Shown piece by piece: positions 18,438 to 21,607 of a stretch of DNA of 21,607 bases. How positions within the stretch are numbered: position 1 is the stretch's first letter; every line of letters starts with the position of its first letter. The stretch is from Condylostoma magnum (lineage: Eukaryota > Ciliophora > Heterotrichea > Heterotrichida > Condylostomatidae). Position numbers and translations under genes: made by a program. The notes beneath the pieces are model-generated. The model did not search any database. It saw only the letters and a program-made list of their open reading frames with translations, and was not told where the DNA came from. The stretch is from contig CAKKTI010000237.1 in NCBI GenBank assembly GCA_920105805.1, positions 11,514 through 33,120 of the forward strand, given 5' to 3'.

Positions 18438-21400
18438 TCAACTCCTGTTTTCCTCTACCTTTTTCTGATTTTCTTCCTCTTTCTGCTCATCTAATCCAGA
18501 TAACCTAAACAATCCACTATAAATTCCTCCTTTCTGAATCAAATCTTAATGTGAGCCTTCCTCTACAACCTCTCCTAACTCCATGACAATAATCTTATCA
18601 CAATTCATGATAGTACTGAGCCTATGAGCAATTATAATAGAAGTCCTGTTGATTCCCCTATCTTGTTAGTCTTATTCCATAGCTTATTTAACCTTTTTCT
18701 CAGTAGATCCATCCAAAGCACTAGTAGCCTCATCCATTAGCAAAATAGGAGCATCTTTTATCAATCCTCTAGCAATTGCAACTCTTTGTTTCTGTCCTCC
18801 TGATAACTTACTACCTCTAATTCCAACTGGCTCTTCATATTTTGCAGTTTTTTATTCAATAAAGTCAGCGGCTTGTGCAATCTCAGCTGCATGTTTTACT
18901 TCTTCATCAGTAGCATCTGGCTTTCCGAATCTTATATTATCACTGATTGACCCTTCAAAGAGTAAAGGCTCCTGACCCACCCATGCTATACTGTTTCTCA
19001 GATGTGAGGGGTTAAAGTCCATTATGTTAGTACCGTCTAGGGAGATAGAACCTCCAGTTACATCATAGAATCTCATAAGCAGCTGTATTGTTGTACTTTT
19101 ACCAGAACCAGTTGTACCGCAAATACCACAGGATTGTCCAGCTTACAACTGGAATGATAGGCCTTTAAGTACTGGGATTCTTCTACTAGGGAACTCGAAT
19201 TTAACGTCTTGGAATGTGATTTGACCTGATACTTATTCCGAGGATTTTGAAGTTTCACGGGCATCGATGGTTGGAGGACTCATGAAAATTCTTATAAGGT
19301 TTCTAATAGAGCTCACTGCTACTACTCCATCAGCTAGAATTGGAGCTAGGATATAATAAGTCCATGAAACTCCGATAAGCACGAAAACCGATACTAGCAA
19401 ATCTTCCCTGTTAATGGAATTATTCTCAACTCTTTATGAGCCTACTAGTTGTATAGTAGCAAGTACGGCAATAAGTGTTGAACAGAAACTTGCCATAATA
19501 GCTCCTTTTACAAAAGCCTCTGTAACTAGTCCTTAGTTAGACTCCTTGCATCTTTTCTCAAACTCCTCAACAAATCTTTCCTCGATTTACAATGCTTTTA
19601 CTGTTTTGATATTAGTCAAAGTATCAGAGACTAAGGATTCAGTGGTTTTGTTGATTCCAGTCTTAGCATGCTTTATGTGTTCTGATGACAGCATAATAAA
19701 GGTAATCATAGGTGCATATCCTAAGAAAATAAGTGCCTGCACTGAGTCATAAAGTGAGGCAAATACAAGTCCAATTACAATAGAAGTAGTACTGAGCATG
19801 TTTATACTTAAAACAGTTCCTCCCAAATTAGAGGCTTGTCTGCAGTCAGTTCCTAGTTTAGATGATAATTCTCCTGATGAGTTTACATCGAAGAAGGCCA
19901 TATCAGCATACAAAAGTGCCTTTATACATTTTTTCCTTAAATCTTCAGTGAACTGAGCACCGGCCCTAGCTGTGAACACAAAAATCAAAGTAAAGGAAAC
20001 TATAAGTAAAGAGCCTGTTGTGTAGAATCCCCATTGTCTGTGGCTAGCATGAGTTTGTCTATGTGGAGAAACCATTAAACTTCTAAGACCCTGTGCTGCC
20101 AAGTATCCCCAGGCTGTAAAAGTACCTCCTGATACTACTGATGCTAGGAAAGCAAGACTGAATAGAACCCAGTACTTTTTAATTTTCATTAAAAGCATCA
20201 TGGTAAGCTGCATTTCTTACATTGGAGTAGGTTCATTTTCCATAATGACTTAGTCTCCAAAGGCACTTTCTGACATTTTTGATTACTCTTCAATAACACT
20301 TTTCTCGTCTACAGGCTGTTAGAATTAAGCGTGTACTTTACTTACTCCTTAGGCTTCTTGCATTATGTAGTACATGCCTTCCTTTTGGTCCATTAGTTCA
20401 CTATGAGTTCCTTGTTGTATAAGATTTCCTCTTTATAGTACTAGTATGTTGTCAGCTTGTACGATAGTACTGAGTCTTTAAGCAATAGCGATTAAGGAGG
20501 CATTGCTGTACTTATTTTTCATAGCAGTTACAATTTTTGCCTCAGTTTCGTAGTCTAAAGCTGAAGTGGCTTCATCTATGATTATTAAGTTGTATTTTCT
20601 TAGGAATAATCTGGCCAGTGCAACTCTTTGCTTCTGTCCTCCTGATAATGAAGACCCCTTTTACCCTACAAAGGTCTTGTATTTCTAAGGGAATAAATCG
20701 ATAAATCCTGCTGCACATGCTTGCTCACATGCTTATTTCATCTCACTGCTGGTGAACTCCTCTCCTAGTTTAATATTTTCCTCAATTGTAGTAGAGAATA
20801 GTATAGGCTCCTGGCTCACATAACCAATTTGTCTTCTGAACTATTAAGTATTCAACATTGCTAGATCTTAACCGTCTATAAGTATCTTACCACTAGTTGG
20901 GTTATAGAACTTCTCTAGCAATTAAATGACTGTTGATTTTCCAGACCCAGTCTCCCCAGCAATTCCTAAAAATTGTCCTTATCCCACCTCAAAAGTAATG
21001 TTTTATAGTACGGGGTTCTCGGGTCTTGAAGGATAGGCAAAACTTACGTTATCGAATTTAACACCTCCTTGCACATCATGGTCTTAGTCACCTTGCTCCT
21101 TATTGTCCAAAGACATTATGTAATCCATTCTATTCGCTGAAGTAACTCCTTCTTATATGTAATGAACAATTGGCACTAGCATACCAGCGTTATTAAGTCC
21201 AACCACTAGTGAAATGATGAATAAGATATAATCATCAGCTTGTATATTATGCCCAGTGATCCAATTCTCATCTCCATCATCAATCATTTTAGCACTTAAG
21301 TAAAAACTGATACCAGACATAGCCATGGTCAGTCCAGTCGAAAAGGACCAGCACAGTCCCTGTATCAAAGAGATATCCATGATGATTTGCTTATCATTTT

Positions 21401-21607
21401 TCATACTTTCACAGTACTCATCAGCCTTTGCCCTCTACTTATTGAATGCTATAACCGTTTTTATACCGTCAAACGCCTCTTCTGATATAGCAGATGCCAC
21501 TGCATATGATTTCTGTCGCTCAAGCACTGTCTTATAACTAGTCCAGTATCCCATGGCCACTGTTCCCCACATAACTGGCACTGCAATCAGCCATACCCAG
21601 AAGATTT
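18438..21607 (-). CDS. ABCB/P-glycoprotein-type full ABC transporter (5' end outside window)
   Basis: About 1056 residues of a TMD-NBD-TMD-NBD exporter; roughly the first 200 residues lie beyond the right edge. TMD1 ends with [22 protein letters not shown]1 has YPSRPENPV, Walker [10 protein letters not shown]-loop YVSQEPILF, signature [13 protein letters not shown] and Walker [12 protein letters not shown], but its H-loop is IAQRLST: the switch His is Gln, from TAA at 20478-20480. TMD2 (about 19270-20215) has five or six membrane helices. NBD2 has Walker [36 protein letters not shown] and a normal IAHRLSTI. The end is TGA 18438-18440, after a Glu/Lys tail whose Gln are CAG. Such transporters pump hydrophobic compounds or lipids out across membranes. 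Confidence 0.95.

Noticed and set aside
19073-19264. Minus-strand frame 19073-19264 starting [10 protein letters not shown]
   Set aside because: It is in a different frame from the ABC transporter, which reads through the same DNA with Walker A and flanking NBD2 sequence intact.
1-21607. Karyorelict code (UGA as the only stop)
   Set aside because: CCT4, GAS8, the phosphatase and others end at family-typical positions on TAG or TAA, and forcing UGA ends would extend them deep into opposite genes. The 15-nt intron also favours a heterotrich.
1-21607. Pseudogenes or a degraded region, because the frames look full of stops
   Set aside because: Every in-frame TAA/TAG/TGA is explained by Gln/Trp reassignment, family motifs are intact and lengths are normal.
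1-21607. tRNA, rRNA, CRISPR, mobile or viral elements
   Set aside because: I scanned spacers by eye for tRNA T-loop motifs, long direct repeats and reverse transcriptase, integrase or transposase motifs and saw none. A covariance-model search would be needed for a firm negative.

Overview
This is a gene-dense, AT-rich piece of a ciliate macronuclear-type genome, most likely from a Condylostoma-like heterotrich. TAA and TAG read as Gln and TGA as Trp inside conserved genes (cyclophilin PWLDG, NEK EVWKE, FAM221 VYWTN), yet all three codons also end genes. The CCT-delta gene ends on TAG exactly where the family ends, and an ABC transporter ends on TGA. This fits NCBI table 28 (Condylostoma), not table 27 (karyorelicts, UGA-only stop). 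A 15-nt GT..AG intron in the NEK kinase agrees with heterotrichs. No rRNA, tRNA, CRISPR array, transposon or viral fossil was recognised. Most genes look broken under the standard code and are intact under this one.

Layout. Plus strand 1-4029: tail of an unknown gene, a mitochondrial-type cyclophilin, a NEK-like kinase and CCT4. Minus 4032-6191: a large Gln/Pro-rich coiled-coil protein resembling CSPP1, ending 2 nt from CCT4. Plus 6406-8445: two unknown genes. Minus 8562-9245: an SCP/FCP1-type phosphatase. Plus 9638-11658: FAM221 and an IQ-motif protein 5 nt apart. Minus 11666-11956: a small MGCC protein. Plus 12127-12396: a LITAF-like protein. Minus 12591-15761: GAS8/DRC4 and an FKBP-TPR protein. 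Plus 15828-17574: three unknown genes, one myristoylation-type and one membrane protein. Minus 17629-21607: an ABHD11-like hydrolase and a full-size ABCB transporter cut by the window edge.

The genes are not an operon, but two themes recur. Cilium/basal body: GAS8/DRC4, NEK, CSPP1-like, FAM221. Protein folding: cyclophilin, CCT4, FKBP-TPR. Intergenic space is mostly 5-400 nt, and two convergent pairs have stops 2 and 7 nt apart, so their transcripts must overlap.

The strongest signal in the window is how sense and stop are told apart. In nearly every gene the last 14 or more codons before the presumed end contain no TAA, TAG or TGA, and Gln there is written CAA/CAG. About half of the genes then carry a second stop codon within two codons.
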